Below, in pieces: positions 1 through 8,348 of a stretch of DNA of 64,000 nucleotides. The stretch comes from CAZVNZ01 sp964628515. Lineage in GTDB: Bacteria > Bacillota > Clostridia > Christensenellales > Christensenellaceae. The notes beneath the pieces are model-generated. The model did no database searches and had not been told where the DNA came from. It saw only the letters and a program-made list of their open reading frames with translations. Numbering within the stretch: the stretch's first letter is position 1; each line of letters opens with the position of its first letter. The position numbers were made by a program, and so were the translations under genes. The stretch is taken from contig CAZVNZ010000013.1 of assembly GCA_964628515.1 (NCBI GenBank), forward strand, positions 1 through 64,000, in the 5' to 3' direction.

Positions 1-110
1 TGGATCCTATTTTCTTTTTATTTTGTCACCTATCTATTGTATTACAACATTTTTTGGGTGGTGTAGGTTATGCCGATTACAAATAGAACCGTCATAAGTT
101 GTTTACCCCC

Positions 111-578
111 TCACTTAATACTATCCAAAACAAATTCCAAAGGCACATCCATGCGTTTTGCCGTTTCTTCTACCGTTAGCCCGCTATCCAAAAATCTGTT
201 GCACACAGTTTTCATAGACTCGCCCACTTCAATTACGTGCTTATCTAAATCGTAAAAGCGGATGGAGCGTTGTCCCCAGGGCATCTCTTTTATTCCTATT
301 ACTTCTACTAAGTTTTTCCTGCCTTCAATCTTGTTTAGGAAATCGTCAAAGTCGGTTTCTTCAAAATAAAGCTCGGCGTCATTTCCGCCATAGGTGATGT
401 TGTCTGTTTTAGCATCGGTTAAAACAAGCCAACTTGCTTTGGTTTGCAGAGAATAACCGCCCGCAAAAGTCACGTTTGCGCCTAAATCCGAAATAATTTC
501 GCCCTTTAGCACCTCTTTGTAAAACTCTTTGGACTTTTCCATATTTTCAACTACTAACATTACGCTTTGGTATTCCAT
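111..578 (-). CDS. VOC (glyoxalase/bleomycin-resistance) family protein
   Basis: 155 residues. The N-terminal strand-helix pattern (MEYQSVMLVVENMEKSKEFY) and the mid-protein PWGQRSIRFYDLDKHVIEVGE stretch are typical of the vicinal-oxygen-chelate fold, in which two beta-alpha-beta-beta-beta modules form a metal site. Both C-terminal metal-side glutamates are plausible (in DAELYFEE and HVIEVGE), but the N-terminal histidine of true glyoxalase I is not evident, so the substrate is unknown. The last 35 residues (from about 120) form a helical tail resembling a small HTH-like extension. The ATG is preceded by AGGAGG at good spacing. It is the most downstream gene of a minus-strand group of small proteins. 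The 110 bases to its left hold nothing I can recognise. Confidence 0.75.
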   Translation of the reverse strand: MEYQSVMLVVENMEKSKEFYKEVLKGEIISDLGANVTFAGGYSLQTKASWLVLTDAKTDNITYGGNDAELYFEETDFDDFLNKIEGRKNLVEVIGIKEMPWGQRSIRFYDLDKHVIEVGESMKTVCNRFLDSGLTVEETAKRMDVPLEFVLDSIK

Positions 579-613
579 TTTTTTACCTCCTGTGATGATG
601 ATTTGTGGCTAAT

Positions 614-1102
614 TTAATGTTTGTTGCGTGCAACTACCTCGTTTTTTACAATTTCTTCGATGTAGGGGTTATCATCATCATTAAGAAAGAATAAAAAGGC
701 ATTGCTACGGCACTTTTGTTGTTGCTTGCCCTCTAAGATATAGTCAAACCCCATTTTGCAGTTAGGACTGCATGTTGTTGGGTCGAGCAACTTTTTACAC
801 ACGCTTGCTTTTTCCATAGATGCTTTCATAGAGGTAGGCAGAGTATCAATTATTTGTGGGTAGGACATTATATTTTCCGGATAAATGCGCATCATAATGC
901 CATTTTTGCGAAAGATGTAGTTTGCTACCGTTCTTTTGGTGGGTTTGTGTACATAGGAAACTATATAACCACGTTTTGCCTCTTTTACGTTTGCGTCGCA
1001 TCCTTCTTCTGTAAAAAAGTTGTGTAATTGCATTATATATCCCCTATGCTCTTCTCCGGCGAATACTAAAAAATCCTCGAATAATTCTGCTTTGTTTGCC
1101 AT
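614..1102 (-). CDS. conserved hypothetical protein
   Basis: 162 residues, mostly hydrophilic, with no signal peptide or membrane segment. I do not recognise the family with certainty. Visible features are a central YIVSYVHKPTKRTVANY strand pair and a cysteine cluster near residues 102-131 (VCKKLL, TTCSPNCKMGF, QKCRSNAF) that could bind a metal. Only 2 bases separate the stop of the TfoX-like gene from this ATG, and the GGGAG ribosome-binding site lies inside the upstream coding end, so the two genes are translationally close. Probably soluble and cytoplasmic; no function is assigned. Confidence 0.7.
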   Translation of the reverse strand: MANKAELFEDFLVFAGEEHRGYIMQLHNFFTEEGCDANVKEAKRGYIVSYVHKPTKRTVANYIFRKNGIMMRIYPENIMSYPQIIDTLPTSMKASMEKASVCKKLLDPTTCSPNCKMGFDYILEGKQQQKCRSNAFLFFLNDDDNPYIEEIVKNEVVARNKH

Positions 1103-1104
1103 TT

Positions 1105-1431
1105 TTATTTTGCTCCCTTCTTTTTGCGTGGTGGGGGTACTTTGGTTACAGGCTCTAAAATTGCTATAACCTCTTTTGCCAGTTTTTTATTCTCAATATC
1201 AAGGATGTAATGCTCTTTGGCTCCTTCGTAGGGAAAGCCTTTGTCTGCATTCTTCATCACAGTAAAAAGGCAATCTAATTGCTTTACAAACACGGTGTTG
1301 TCGCAAACCAAAAGCAAGGGCTTGTTGTTTACGTAAACCATATACTCCCCAAACATTTTTTTATGGCGAATCTCCCCCGTGCCTTCGATTTGCTCGCAAA
1401 CAAACTCTATAAAATCCATTGTTGACGCCAT
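1105..1431 (-). CDS. TfoX N-terminal domain protein
   Basis: 108 residues matching the TfoX/Sxy N-terminal domain: an opening helix, then the diagnostic IRHKKMFGEYMVYVNNKPLL stretch (residues about 21-40), a DNTVFVKQ strand, and a closing AIL helix with a basic tail (PPPRKKKGAK). In gammaproteobacteria Sxy is a competence co-activator, but stand-alone N-terminal domains are widespread in Firmicutes and have no established role, so competence should not be inferred. First gene of a pair with the cysteine-cluster protein downstream. An AGAGG element lies somewhat far (about 13 bases) from the ATG. Confidence 0.75.
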   Translation of the reverse strand: MASTMDFIEFVCEQIEGTGEIRHKKMFGEYMVYVNNKPLLLVCDNTVFVKQLDCLFTVMKNADKGFPYEGAKEHYILDIENKKLAKEVIAILEPVTKVPPPRKKKGAK

Positions 1432-1504
1432 TTTTTTGCATTACCTCTCTTTTTTGGGAATAAATACAGTATACTACACTAAACAAGACATATGTATGTC
1501 ATAT

Positions 1505-2407
1505 TTAATTATACTTATTTAGTGTTTCTTTAAGAATGATTTTAATTTTTTTGCGTAAAGATTTTGGTTCTACCAGATCGGCATTGCTTCCGTAGCTTAA
1601 CACCCACGTTATTAAATAATCCTCGTTGGTAAAGTCAAAGGTAAAGCGTAGCCTGCCATCATCATCATAAGTAAAAAAATCCAAGCCATATTCTTCGATT
1701 AAACGATATTTAACACATTCGTCAAATAAAATTACAGCATTAATATTATGGGTATAAAAGGAATTGAAATCTAAAGCCTCTTTTGGAATTTCCTCAAATT
1801 TATATGCTTTTGCCGTAGCCTCCAAATTCCACAAGCGATTTAATTTATACAGCTTAAATTTATTTGTGGAATTTTCGCAACCAAGCACATACCAACTGTT
1901 CCATTGAAAAATAATTAAATACGGGTTAAGTAATACAAGCTTTTCCCCCTTGCTACTGTAATAATTAAAAGAAACAGCAGTACAATTATCTATACTACTT
2001 TGCAGAATTTGTATTTTAGGAGATAGCGAGCTTTTATAATAGGATGATAAATCTATAATAATATGGTTAGAATTTAAAATATCATCATTGCTTGCCACAA
2101 ATTTATCCATAATCAGCTTGTACTTATTATCCGTAGAAATACTGCCTAAGGTAGAAAGTCCTGCAAGTATAAGCTTTAATTCGGATTTTGTTAGCAAGGT
2201 TTTATCTATCTTATAGCCATTTAAAACGGATATTCCTCCGTTTGCGCCTTGGGTGGTTACAACGGGAATACCTGCCTTGCATAAATCAACTATATCTCTG
2301 TTTATTGTTCGTACGGACACCTCAAATTTTTCTGCAAGATAGTGTGCGGTAACCTTTTCTTGTTGCAGTAATGTAATTATAATACCAAGCAATCTGTCTA
2401 TTTTCAT
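1505..2407 (-). CDS. WYL-domain transcriptional regulator (YafY type)
   Basis: 300 residues. The N-terminal 60 residues form a winged helix-turn-helix of the HTH_11 type (VTAHYLAEKFEVSVRTINRD). The middle and C-terminal parts correspond to the WYL ligand-sensing domain (NSWYVLGCEN and the following KLYKLNRLWNLE stretch) and a C-terminal WCX-like extension. Such proteins are DNA-binding repressors or activators that sense small ligands or nucleic-acid fragments. AAAGGG lies 9 bases before the ATG. It sits between the small VOC/TfoX group and leuB, separated by about 70-110 bases on each side, so its target is not clear; the neighbours are candidates. Confidence 0.8.
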   Translation of the reverse strand: MKIDRLLGIIITLLQQEKVTAHYLAEKFEVSVRTINRDIVDLCKAGIPVVTTQGANGGISVLNGYKIDKTLLTKSELKLILAGLSTLGSISTDNKYKLIMDKFVASNDDILNSNHIIIDLSSYYKSSLSPKIQILQSSIDNCTAVSFNYYSSKGEKLVLLNPYLIIFQWNSWYVLGCENSTNKFKLYKLNRLWNLEATAKAYKFEEIPKEALDFNSFYTHNINAVILFDECVKYRLIEEYGLDFFTYDDDGRLRFTFDFTNEDYLITWVLSYGSNADLVEPKSLRKKIKIILKETLNKYN

Positions 2408-2516
2408 TTAAGTACCCTTTGCTTTTAATTTACTGATTCACTGATTTATAAAAAACGTTTTGGTTGCCAAAAAATAACGGCAACCAAAACTAAGGACCAA
2501 TTAATTTGCTGTTTTG

Positions 2517-3569
2517 CTAAATAATATTTTCGGCAATTATATCGCCCATTTCCGATGTAGAAATACTCGGCTTGCCGTTTGCAATATCCGCAGTTCTGTA
2601 GCCTTGTGATAACGCTTTGGATACCGCATCTTCTATTGCTTGCGCCTCCTTTGTTTTGTTGAAGGAATACCGCAACATCATAGCACAGGACAGTATGGTG
2701 GCAATGGGGTTTGCAATGTTTTTGCCTGCAATATCGGGGGCAGAGCCGTGTATTGGCTCGTATACTCCTAAAGTACCGCTTCCTAAAGATGCGGAGGGTA
2801 GCATGCCTATGGAGCCTGTAATCATACTTGCCTCGTCCGAAAGTATATCGCCAAACATATTTTCTGTAAGCAAAACGTCAAATTGCTTGGGGTTTCGCAC
2901 AAGTTGCATCGCCGCATTGTCTACGTACATATGTTCTAAAGTAACATCGCTGTATTCTTTGCTAAGCTCGGTTACCACATTTCTCCATAATTTTGAGCTT
3001 GCAAGCACATTGGCTTTATCCACACTTGTAACTTTGTTATTGCGTTTTCGTGCGCTTTCAAAGGCAACTCTTGCAATGCGCTCTATTTCCTCTTTGGAAT
3101 ACTCCAGTAAATCGCTTGCTTTGGTGTCCGTGTAAGTATGCTTACCAAAATAAATGCCTCCCGTAAGCTCCCTTAGTACCAAAATATCCAGTTTATCCCC
3201 GATAATTTCGTCTTTTAGAGGGCAGGCATCCTTTAGTTGCCCGTAAATAATTGCAGGGCGTAAGTTTGCGTATAGGTTAAGCTCTTTTCTTAGGCGTAAC
3301 AGCCCTTTTTCCGGACGTTTTTCCACAGGAAGATTATCCCACTTTTCGCCTCCAACCGCACCAAGCAGTATGCTATCGCTGTTTTTGCATATCTCCAAAG
3401 ATTCTTTAGGAAGGGGATCTCCATAATTATCTATTGCTATACCGCCTACTTGTGCTTCGGAAAACTCAAAGTCTATATTGTATTTTTTTCCAACACTTTC
3501 TAATACTTTTACACCTTCGTTTACAATTTCTGCGCCTATGCCGTCGCCTTTTATTAATGCTACTTTCAT
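2517..3569 (-). CDS. leuB: 3-isopropylmalate dehydrogenase
   Basis: 350 residues. LeuB oxidatively decarboxylates 3-isopropylmalate with NAD in leucine biosynthesis. Visible marks: the N-terminal MKVALIKGDGIGAEIV, the LLGAVGGEKWDN loop, LRKELNLYANLRPA substrate-binding arginines, TENMFGDILSDEASMITGSIG with the metal-binding aspartates, and the GSAPDIAGKNIANP cofactor loop. An ATG 39 bases further upstream gives an implausible hydrophobic extension; the start chosen here has GGAG 8 bases before it and fits the family. leuA, leuC and leuD are not in the window, so leuB is isolated here. It is divergent from the TIM-barrel operon across an 85-base spacer carrying a palindrome. Confidence 0.95.
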   Translation of the reverse strand: MKVALIKGDGIGAEIVNEGVKVLESVGKKYNIDFEFSEAQVGGIAIDNYGDPLPKESLEICKNSDSILLGAVGGEKWDNLPVEKRPEKGLLRLRKELNLYANLRPAIIYGQLKDACPLKDEIIGDKLDILVLRELTGGIYFGKHTYTDTKASDLLEYSKEEIERIARVAFESARKRNNKVTSVDKANVLASSKLWRNVVTELSKEYSDVTLEHMYVDNAAMQLVRNPKQFDVLLTENMFGDILSDEASMITGSIGMLPSASLGSGTLGVYEPIHGSAPDIAGKNIANPIATILSCAMMLRYSFNKTKEAQAIEDAVSKALSQGYRTADIANGKPSISTSEMGDIIAENII

Positions 3570-3594
3570 AATTATCTCCATTAAAAATATTAGT

Positions 3595-3631
3595 GTGCAA
3601 TGTTGCACTAATTTTAATTATATCATATAAT
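3595..3631 (+). promoter_or_regulatory. sigma-A-like promoter with an overlapping palindrome
   Basis: TTGCAC (3603-3608), a 17-base spacer and a perfect TATAAT (3626-3631) read toward the TIM-barrel gene at 3655. The -35 box is the right arm of the inverted repeat GTGCAA-TG-TTGCAC (3595-3608), a plausible operator position. The palindrome lies 26 bases upstream of the leuB start and so could affect both directions. The regulator is not identified. Confidence 0.65.
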
Positions 3632-3654
3632 ATTAAAAGAGGTAAGATTAAAAT

Positions 3655-4461
3655 ATGAAAGTTGGAATATCTACGGCGTGCTTCTATCTTAGAGAATTTA
3701 CAGAGGATGCAATTAAATCTATTGGAAAAATGGGTATAAAATATGCAGAAATATTTTTCTCGTCTATGCAGGAGTACGAAGAGGACTACATTAAAAAATT
3801 AAAGGTTATTTGTGATGATTATGATGTTAAAATACATTCGGTGCATCCATTGCCTATTCAGTTTGAGCCCCAGCTGTTTTCCTATCACGAAAGGCAATAC
3901 GGGGACTCTTTTAAAATATACAAAAAGGTGCTAAAATCCGCTGAGATTTTGGGTGCAAGCGTATATGTGTTTCATGGTGGCGTTAATATTAAGCCTGCTG
4001 TAAAAAGGCGGACAAACTTTGAGTTTTTCGGCAACCGTGTAGATGTTATTGCAGATGCCGCCAAAGATTACGGTGTAAAATTTGCTTACGAAAATGTACA
4101 TTGGTGCAACTTTAACTATCCCGGTTTTGCACAAATGCTAATAGACAATACAAAAACGGATAATTTGTATTTTAACTTAGATTTAAAGCAAGCGGCGCAA
4201 TCGGGGTACGATGCTTGCGAATACATATCGGCAATGGGAGACCGCTTAATAAATATTCATGCTTGCGATTATACCATCAGCGAAGAAAAAGGAGTGTACC
4301 CCTGCATACCTTTTACCGGAAAGACCGATTGGGTGCAGTTAAAGGAGATTTTAAAGGATTTTAAAGAGTTTATGATGCTTGAAATATATAACGGCGACTA
4401 CACCGATTACCATGAGCTAAAACGGGTGTATTTACAGTTAAAGGAGTATTTTGAAGTATGA
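3655..4461 (+). CDS. sugar phosphate isomerase/epimerase-like TIM-barrel protein
   Basis: 268 residues of the xylose-isomerase-like TIM barrel (AP_endonuc_2 superfamily). Typical metal-site segments are spaced through the barrel: KIHSVHPLP (about 62-70), YVFHGGVN (about 103-110), FAYENVHWCNF (about 142-152), FNLDLKQA (about 171-178), LINIHACDY (about 195-203) and MMLEIYNGDY near the C terminus. These proteins isomerise or epimerise keto-sugars or related polyols; the substrate cannot be told. AGAGGT lies before the ATG. Its stop overlaps the next start by 4 bases (ATGA), so it is translationally coupled to the HD-domain gene. Confidence 0.8.
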   Translation: MKVGISTACFYLREFTEDAIKSIGKMGIKYAEIFFSSMQEYEEDYIKKLKVICDDYDVKIHSVHPLPIQFEPQLFSYHERQYGDSFKIYKKVLKSAEILGASVYVFHGGVNIKPAVKRRTNFEFFGNRVDVIADAAKDYGVKFAYENVHWCNFNYPGFAQMLIDNTKTDNLYFNLDLKQAAQSGYDACEYISAMGDRLINIHACDYTISEEKGVYPCIPFTGKTDWVQLKEILKDFKEFMMLEIYNGDYTDYHELKRVYLQLKEYFEV

Positions 4462-5036
4462 AAAAGAGTTTTTATGCTTATATGTCCAGATTAAAGCATA
4501 TAAAAAGATGGGGGCTTATGCGCAACACCACAGACGAAAATGTTGCGGAGCATTCCTTTTTTGTAGTGCTTGTAGCCCATGCTTTATGCGTAATTAAAAA
4601 CAGCTATTTTTCCGGAAGTGTGGACGAAAAGGAAGTGTTATTATCTGCACTTTATCACGAAGCAAGCGAAGTAATTACCGGAGATTTGCCCACCCCCATT
4701 AAGTATTTTGACGATGATATTAAAGCATCATACAAAAAAATAGAGGCGCACGCCCAAGGCACACTAATTAATATGCTACCCTACGAAATGCGCCCACGTG
4801 TAATGCCCTACGTACTTGAGGATACGGGAGACGAGGTTAAAAAAATTGTTAAGGCGGCGGACAGGCTTTGCGCATACATTAAATGTATAGAAGAAGTGGG
4901 CTGTGGCAACAAGGAGTTTGAAAAAGCGCTAAAGCGCACAAAAGAAGCGGTAAAAGCCATGAATATGTCGGAAGTGGATTATTTTATGGAAAACTTTATA
5001 GAAGGGTTTAAGCTTACTTTGGACGAATTAAATTAA
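4458..5036 (+). CDS. YfbR-like HD-domain 5'-deoxynucleotidase
   Basis: 192 residues. The pattern NVAEHSFFVVLVAHAL (His32), ALYHEASEVITGDLPTPIKY (67-85) and KAADRLCAYIKC matches the YfbR family, which dephosphorylates deoxyribonucleoside 5'-monophosphates. The family motif HD appears here as His67-Glu68: the aspartate that normally ligates the metal is glutamate. The rest of the motif (SEV-TGD-PTP) is intact, so the protein may be active with altered metal preference. It is the middle gene of a three-gene plus-strand operon. Confidence 0.82.
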   Translation: MKKSFYAYMSRLKHIKRWGLMRNTTDENVAEHSFFVVLVAHALCVIKNSYFSGSVDEKEVLLSALYHEASEVITGDLPTPIKYFDDDIKASYKKIEAHAQGTLINMLPYEMRPRVMPYVLEDTGDEVKKIVKAADRLCAYIKCIEEVGCGNKEFEKALKRTKEAVKAMNMSEVDYFMENFIEGFKLTLDELN

Positions 5037-5059
5037 TTGTTTGCAAAAAAGGGGGATTT

Positions 5060-5431
5060 ATGGAGGTTTTCGACGATTATATAGCCACTTTGCAAAACGA
5101 GGAACAGCGCAAAAAAATAGAGCATGTTTTAAGTTACATTTGCGAAAAATACCCGAATTTAAAGGGAAAAATCGGTTGGAGTCAGCCGATGTTTACGCAC
5201 AATAATGCATTTATTATAGGCTTTAGTGTTTCAAAACAGCATATGGCGGTTTCTCCCGAGCAGGCAGGAATGGTACATTTTACGGAGGAAATTGCAAAAG
5301 CCGGTTACGAGCAAAGCAAGATGCTTTTTCGCATTAAATGGACGCAGGCTGTAGATTTTGCACTTATTGATGCTATTATAGAGTATAACATTAAAGACAA
5401 GGCGGATTGCAAGACTTTTTGGCGAAAGTAA
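5060..5431 (+). CDS. DUF1801 / YdhG-like protein
   Basis: 123 residues. KGKIGWSQPMFTHNNAFIIGFSVSK followed by HMAVSP and MLFRIKWTQAVD is characteristic of the DUF1801/YdhG fold, a small alpha-beta protein sometimes called frataxin-like in Bacillus; an iron-chaperone role has been proposed there but is not shown for most members. GGGGG lies 7 bases before the ATG. It ends the operon that starts at the TIM-barrel gene, 23 bases after the HD-domain gene. Confidence 0.75.
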   Translation: MEVFDDYIATLQNEEQRKKIEHVLSYICEKYPNLKGKIGWSQPMFTHNNAFIIGFSVSKQHMAVSPEQAGMVHFTEEIAKAGYEQSKMLFRIKWTQAVDFALIDAIIEYNIKDKADCKTFWRK

Positions 5432-5538
5432 GGTTTTTTGGAGGGGTGGCGGAATAGCGACTTATTGGGTAAAATTACTAAGCTGCGATAATAAATTGCA
5501 AAAATTGCGAAATAATTATGAAAACAGTTAAAAAATGA

Positions 5539-5567
5539 TTGACAAGGAAGTATATCCGTTATATACT
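5539..5567 (+). promoter_or_regulatory. strong promoter of the initiator tRNA gene
   Basis: Perfect TTGACA (5539-5544), a 17-base spacer and TATACT (5562-5567), ending 25 bases before the mature tRNA. This is one of the best sigma-A matches in the window, as expected for a stable RNA gene. Confidence 0.85.
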
Positions 5568-5592
5568 ATTATAGTTGCTGAAAATTATTCGT

Positions 5593-5669
<77 letters not shown>

Positions 5670-5674
5670 TTAAG

Positions 5675-5709
5675 AACCGCTTAAACCTTATGGTTTGAGC
5701 GGTTTTTTT
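5675..5709 (+). terminator. intrinsic terminator after tRNA-fMet
   Basis: A 13-base stem (AACCGCTTAAACC with GGTTTGAGCGGTT, one wobble pair), a 4-base loop and a run of seven T. It starts 6 bases after the tRNA and also separates it from the convergent flavodoxin-AKR gene. Confidence 0.9.
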
Positions 5710-5745
5710 ATTATTCAGCGGTTATTAACAAACAAACCCACCCCC

Positions 5746-7245
5746 TCAATACCAATCATGTTTTTCTCCACGGTCCAGGGAATTTATCCGCTCCATCTCT
5801 TCATCAGTCAACTCAAAACCGAAAATATCCAAATTCTCCCTAATATGCTGTGGATTGCTTGAGCCCGGAATTACCACCACTCCCTTTTGCAAATTCCACC
5901 TTAAAATAACCTGCGCCGAAGATTTACCGTGCGCTTGCGCAATGGCGGAAATAGTTTCGTTTTCCAGTAACTCCGCCGTATGCCCCCGCCCTCCTAAAGG
6001 ATACCAACCCTCTACTGTTATGCCTTTTTCCTGCATATACGGTATTACGTCATTTTCTTGATAATACGGGTGAATTTCGTTTTGCACCACCGCCGGTGTA
6101 ATGGTTATCTGTGGCAAAAACTCCTCCATTTCCTTTACATACCAATTAGACAGCCCAATGGAGCGTATTTTGCCCTCGCTAACCGCCTGCTCCATGGCTT
6201 TATATGCCAAAACATCGTTAGCACCGGGGTGATGAAGTAGCATTAAGTCTATATACTCCACATCGAAATTAGTAAGTGCCTCGTCTATGGCTGTCTCTGC
6301 ATCATCATACTGATCCATATACAGCTTTGTTGTAAGAAAAATCTCTTCTCTTGGCACTCCCGATTGTCTGATGCCCTCCCCCACACTAACTTCGTTGCCG
6401 TAAATATGTGCGGTGTCTATAAGCCTTCCCCCTGCTTTTAGGGACTCTAAAACCGAGTTTACGCACACATCATCCTTTAAACTGTACGTGCCTATGCCAA
6501 CTATTGGCATTTCGTAACCGCTGTTTAGCGTGACTTTTTTCGTGTCTAAATTAAATTCGCTGTTAGTTTGGGGGGTGCTTTCGATTATGCCCAGGCTGTC
6601 TATCCATGTTTTTACATTTGGTGATTGTAACCGCACTCCGTCCAGCCAAATTGTATTTTCCGGTGTGAGTGCGTGCAAATTAGTGTCGCTACTGCCTATA
6701 CCGCTACTTCCCGAAGTGCAAAATGGTATTACCGTTTTATCAGCAAAATTATAACTTTCTAAAAAAGTGTTTATAATTCGAGGCGCATCCCCAAACCATA
6801 TTGGATAGCCTAAAAACACTATGTTGTACCCTTCCATGCCCTCTACTGTATTGGCAATTTGTGGGCGTATAGATGGGTCTGCTTGCTCTGCGGATGCTCT
6901 TGAATTACTGTTGCTGTAATTCAAATCCTCTTGAGTATAGGGGACTTGTGGCGTTATTTTAAATAAATCTCCTGCCGTTTCCTCTTCTATTTGCTTTGCT
7001 ATTTCCTCTGTTGTGCCTGTGTTGGAAAAATAAGCAATAAGCACATTTGTTTTTAGAACTTCCGGCGCATTAGTGTTTTGCGGTTGGGTTACCTCCGGTT
7101 TGTTTTCAGCACTCGGCTTTGTATCCGGATTTTGAGTGATGGTGGGTGTTTTTGACGTCTGTACCCTCTCGGTTGTTTGTGGGGCGCAGGCAATCATCAC
7201 TAATAATGGTGATATTGTGAGTAAAGCTACTAAGATTTTCTTCAT
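5746..7245 (-). CDS. lipoprotein: flavodoxin domain fused to aldo-keto reductase
   Basis: 499 residues. A signal peptide ends in a lipobox-like LVMIAC with Cys20. A Thr/Pro/Asn-rich linker (about 21-63) follows, then a flavodoxin domain (about 65-220: LIAYFSNTGTTEEIAKQI phosphate loop, FLGYPIWFGDAPRIINTFL, PFCTSGSSGIGSS), then a full aldo-keto reductase (about 236-499). The AKR catalytic tetrad is complete: Asp277, Tyr282, Lys307, His338. The C-terminal IPGSSNPQHIREN is the usual NADPH-binding loop. The predicted protein is tethered outside the membrane, where NADPH is not expected, which is puzzling. The chosen ATG has AAGGAG at the right distance; an upstream ATG adds 10 residues before a poorer signal. 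Divergent from a LysR gene. The fusion could equally be intracellular if the signal fails. Confidence 0.85.
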   Translation of the reverse strand: MKKILVALLTISPLLVMIACAPQTTERVQTSKTPTITQNPDTKPSAENKPEVTQPQNTNAPEVLKTNVLIAYFSNTGTTEEIAKQIEEETAGDLFKITPQVPYTQEDLNYSNSNSRASAEQADPSIRPQIANTVEGMEGYNIVFLGYPIWFGDAPRIINTFLESYNFADKTVIPFCTSGSSGIGSSDTNLHALTPENTIWLDGVRLQSPNVKTWIDSLGIIESTPQTNSEFNLDTKKVTLNSGYEMPIVGIGTYSLKDDVCVNSVLESLKAGGRLIDTAHIYGNEVSVGEGIRQSGVPREEIFLTTKLYMDQYDDAETAIDEALTNFDVEYIDLMLLHHPGANDVLAYKAMEQAVSEGKIRSIGLSNWYVKEMEEFLPQITITPAVVQNEIHPYYQENDVIPYMQEKGITVEGWYPLGGRGHTAELLENETISAIAQAHGKSSAQVILRWNLQKGVVVIPGSSNPQHIRENLDIFGFELTDEEMERINSLDRGEKHDWY

Positions 7246-7399
7246 TGTATTTCTCCTTAAAAGTAGTATTCCCACCCCAATTAAATCTAATTTTATTTTA
7301 CAGCGGTTAATTAGAAATGTAAAATACTTATAATTAATATTTAGTTATTCTTGTAATGAATTTCTCCTTGTGATATGCTTATTAAACGGAGGTTTGGTT

Positions 7400-8278
7400 A
7401 TGGAAATCAGAGTTTTAAGGTATTTTTTAAAGATAGCCCAGGAGGAAAACATTACAAAAGCGGCAGGGTTGCTCCACATATCTCAACCCACATTATCCCG
7501 TCAAATAAAGGAATTAGAGGACGAGCTTGGTAAAAAGCTGTTTATAAGAAGTAATTACAGCATAAAGCTTACGGAAGAAGGGGTACTTTTACGCAAAAGA
7601 GCGGAAGATATTTTGGAAATGGTGGATAAAACCACAGCAGAGTTTAAATGTTTGGACGAAATCAGCGGTGGAGATATTCACATTGGTTGTGCGGAATCTC
7701 AAGGAATACATCACTTTGTGCATTGCGCATTTAAACTTAGAAAAAAATATCCTAACATCCGCTTTCATTTTTACAGTAGCGGTACAGATGGGGTAAGCGA
7801 GCGTTTAAGCAAAGGGCTTATAGACTTTGCAATTATTGTACAAGAGGTGGATTTAGCTAAGTACAACTATCTCAAAATACCCTTTAAAGACTCTTGGGGA
7901 TTAATTATGAGAAAGGACAGTCCCCTATCTAAAAAAACCGTTATACAGTTAGAGGATTTGCTAAATATTCCACTAATTACTTCAAGACAAAGCCTAACGG
8001 AGGATTTACCCAAATGGTTTGGGGATGCTCAAGCCAAACTAAATATTATTGCCACCTACGATTTAATTTTTAATGCAACCATACTAACCAAAGAGGGTTT
8101 GGGCTACACTTTGGGGTTTGATAAACTAATAAGCACAGGAGAAAACAGCGAGCTTTGTTTTAGACCTCTAAAACCCGTTTTGGAAACACCTATGTATATA
8201 ATTTGGAAGAAATATCAGGTGTTTACTCCTGTTGCAGATTTGTTGCTTGGGGAGTTACAACGGGAGTTTTTAGAGTAA
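7400..8278 (+). CDS. LysR-family transcriptional regulator
   Basis: 292 residues. The N-terminal winged HTH is classical (MEIRVLRYFLKIAQEENITKAAGLLHISQPTLSRQIKELE), followed by a type 2 periplasmic-binding-like effector domain from about residue 90. The start chosen has GGAGG 7 bases upstream; an earlier ATG would add 10 residues without support. It is divergent from the flavodoxin-AKR lipoprotein gene with 154 bases between starts, the arrangement in which LysR proteins usually control the neighbour. It converges on the importer operon, with a terminator in between. Confidence 0.9.
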   Translation: MEIRVLRYFLKIAQEENITKAAGLLHISQPTLSRQIKELEDELGKKLFIRSNYSIKLTEEGVLLRKRAEDILEMVDKTTAEFKCLDEISGGDIHIGCAESQGIHHFVHCAFKLRKKYPNIRFHFYSSGTDGVSERLSKGLIDFAIIVQEVDLAKYNYLKIPFKDSWGLIMRKDSPLSKKTVIQLEDLLNIPLITSRQSLTEDLPKWFGDAQAKLNIIATYDLIFNATILTKEGLGYTLGFDKLISTGENSELCFRPLKPVLETPMYIIWKKYQVFTPVADLLLGELQREFLE

Positions 8279-8302
8279 AACATTGTTTTTAAACATACAA
8301 AA

Positions 8303-8327
8303 ACGGAAAAGGCAAAGCCTTTTCCGT
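8303..8327 (-). terminator. intrinsic terminator of the CUT2 importer operon
   Basis: A perfect 11-base stem (ACGGAAAAGGC / GCCTTTTCCGT) with an AAA loop. On the minus strand it is followed by TTTTTGTATGT, so it best terminates the importer operon; the same stem can also limit LysR transcription from the other side. Confidence 0.85.
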
Positions 8328-8348
8328 CCTATCTTAGTCCATAAAGGA

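Noticed and set aside
1105..1431. Competence activator Sxy
   Set aside because: Only the N-terminal TfoX domain is present and no competence genes are near; a competence role is not supported.
2617..3135. 172-residue plus-strand open frame
   Set aside because: Lies wholly opposite leuB, whose motifs are complete; the antisense product has low-complexity Ser/Leu composition.
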